From the NCBI GenBank assembly GCA_005779395.1, contig SXJP01000019.1:1-50471 (forward strand): a stretch of DNA of 50,471 nt, written 5' to 3'. The notes under the pieces were generated by a model that worked only from the letters and a program-made list of their open reading frames with translations, did no database searches and was not told where the DNA came from. The stretch is from Actinomycetota bacterium. Lineage in GTDB: Bacteria; Actinomycetota; Acidimicrobiia; IMCC26256; PALSA-610. Every line of letters begins with the position of its first letter. Position 1 is the first letter of the stretch. The translations under genes and the position numbers were made by a program. Shown one piece after another: positions 49,749-50,471 of the stretch.

Positions 49749-50345
49749 ATGGCACCCCAGTTCATTATCACTATGCGCAACCTTCGTCGGGTGCACCCGC
49801 CCGAAAAAGAAGTCCTGCGCAACATAAACATTTCGATGTATCCCGATGCAAAGATCGGTGTGCTCGGAAGCAATGGATCAGGCAAGAGTTCGCTACTTCG
49901 AATCATGGCTGGCGAAGACGACGGCTATCAGGGCGAATGTCGGGTCACCCCTGGGTTTCGTGTCGGTCACCTGCACCAAGAACCCATCCTCGATGCTTCA
50001 AAAAGCGTTCGTGACAACGTCATGGACGGCGTAGGCGAAATCAAGGGTTATCTCGATCGGTTCGAAGAGGTCTGCAACGCCATGGGCGACCCAGATGCCG
50101 ACTTCGACAAGCTGCTCGCCGAGCAGGCCGATCTTCAAGACAAGATCGATGCGGTGAATGGTTGGGAAATCGATCGGACACTTGATATCGCCATGGATGC
50201 GTTGCGATGTCCACCAGACGATGCCGACGTCGCGACCTTGTCGGGTGGTGAGCGTCGGCGAGTCGCTCTTTGTCGCCTGCTGTTGAGCAAGCCAGACATG
50301 TTGCTTCTCGACGAACCAACAAACCACCTTGACGCCGAGTCCGTG
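49749..50345 (+). CDS. ettA: energy-dependent translational throttle protein EttA, 5' part
   Basis: ABC-F ATPase that acts on ribosomes and tunes elongation with the ATP/ADP ratio. 199 residues of the first ABC domain are present: MAPQFIITMRNLRRVHPPEK (EttA-type N-terminus), Walker A GVLGSNGSGKSS, the coiled EttA insertion around residues 95-135, the signature LSGGERRRVALCRLLL and Walker B DMLLLDEPTNHLDAESV. After DAESV the family continues with AWLE-type residues, but here the sequence changes completely while the frame stays open to the window end. The missing part includes the linker and second ABC domain. The break is probably an assembly junction. Confidence 0.92.
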
Positions 50346-50471
50346 CTGGGACGCCTCCAGACCTCCTGCCGAACGGCCGCCCACTTGCCTCCAGAAGCGC
50401 TGCGCCCGCTCGCCGCCAATGACGCCTCCCTGACCGTCCACGCCACCCACACGCTCCTTCGGGAATTAGAA
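50346..50471. other. unrelated GC-rich end sequence, probable chimeric join
   Basis: The last 126 bases do not encode EttA in any frame and are clearly richer in G and C than the rest of the window. Read in the ettA frame they give LGRLQTSCRTAAHLPPEAL and further residues without a stop; I do not recognise the protein. A misassembly or a contig-end chimera is the simplest explanation; a real rearrangement in ettA is less likely. Confidence 0.7.

Noticed and set aside
1..50471. CRISPR array, prophage, transposon or toxin-antitoxin system
   Set aside because: No spaced direct repeats, transposase, integrase or toxin-antitoxin pair was found; the only tandem repeat is the RGG-coding one in pnp.

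Overview
The window is a chromosomal, gene-dense, housekeeping stretch of an actinobacterium, most likely of the class Acidimicrobiia or a relative. The evidence is gene order and content. The run infB-rbfA-nrnA-truB-ribF-rpsO-pnp-M16 peptidase-dapB, then rnj, SDR, ftsK, pgsA, cinA, recA, miaB, miaA, dapF, hflX, and finally lexA <-> LysM protein -> nrdR follows the order I remember for the Mycobacterium tuberculosis Rv2839c-Rv2718c region. CarD, an actinobacterial-type SOS box (CGAAC-N4-GTTCG), an F420-type oxidoreductase and class II RNR agree. Base composition is moderate in GC and looks even, apart from the last 126 bases. I see no rRNA, tRNA, CRISPR array, insertion sequence, prophage or recognisable defence system.

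Layout. 1-9920 (+): translation and RNA genes (infB 3' part, rbfA, nrnA, truB, ribF, rpsO, pnp), an M16 protease and dapB. 9886-12985 (-): biotin operon bioA-bioF-bioD, divergent from a TetR gene. 13044-15462 (+): two TetR regulators, the second overlapping a diiron oxygenase-like gene. 15513-21097 (+): RNase J, SDR, LuxR-type regulator, FtsK. 21232-27685 (+): chemoreceptor, rimO, pgsA, cinA, recA. 27746-28468 (-): TSUP permease. 28512-36073 (+): miaB, miaA, dapF, hflX, dapC, dapD, dapE. 36070-37454 (-): PilZ protein and lexA. 37545-45497 (+): LysM protein, nrdR, nrdJ, F420-type oxidoreductase, copper amine oxidase, NTF2-like protein. 45487-47115 (-): large membrane protein. 47176-47655 (+): carD. 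47667-49661 (-): RNA methyltransferase and dienelactone hydrolase-like gene. 49749-end (+): ettA, cut and apparently joined to foreign sequence.

How the genes work together. Five genes (dapB, dapF, dapC, dapD, dapE) cover most of the succinylase route to meso-diaminopimelate and lysine. PNPase and RNase J are the RNA-decay core, and each has an inverted repeat at or before its start. LexA, RecA and the LysM protein form an SOS unit with visible boxes. NrdR sits directly before the B12-dependent ribonucleotide reductase, which carries two NrdR-box-like sites. Many genes are translationally coupled through 4-base ATGA/GTGA/TTGA overlaps.

The most notable signal is regulatory. About sixteen starts lack a Shine-Dalgarno sequence and instead have a TANNNT hexamer 6-9 bases before the start codon, as expected for leaderless transcription. 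Genes with clear ribosome binding sites (truB, pnp, diiron gene, recA, nrdJ) do not show it. Other points: a Ser at the catalytic Cys73 position of DapF, a Gln in the MiaA P-loop, an E. coli-type DapD, and perfect inverted repeats at the RNase J start, before the LuxR gene and before the second tetR. I found no convincing entirely new multi-gene system; the TetR-diiron unit is the nearest candidate.
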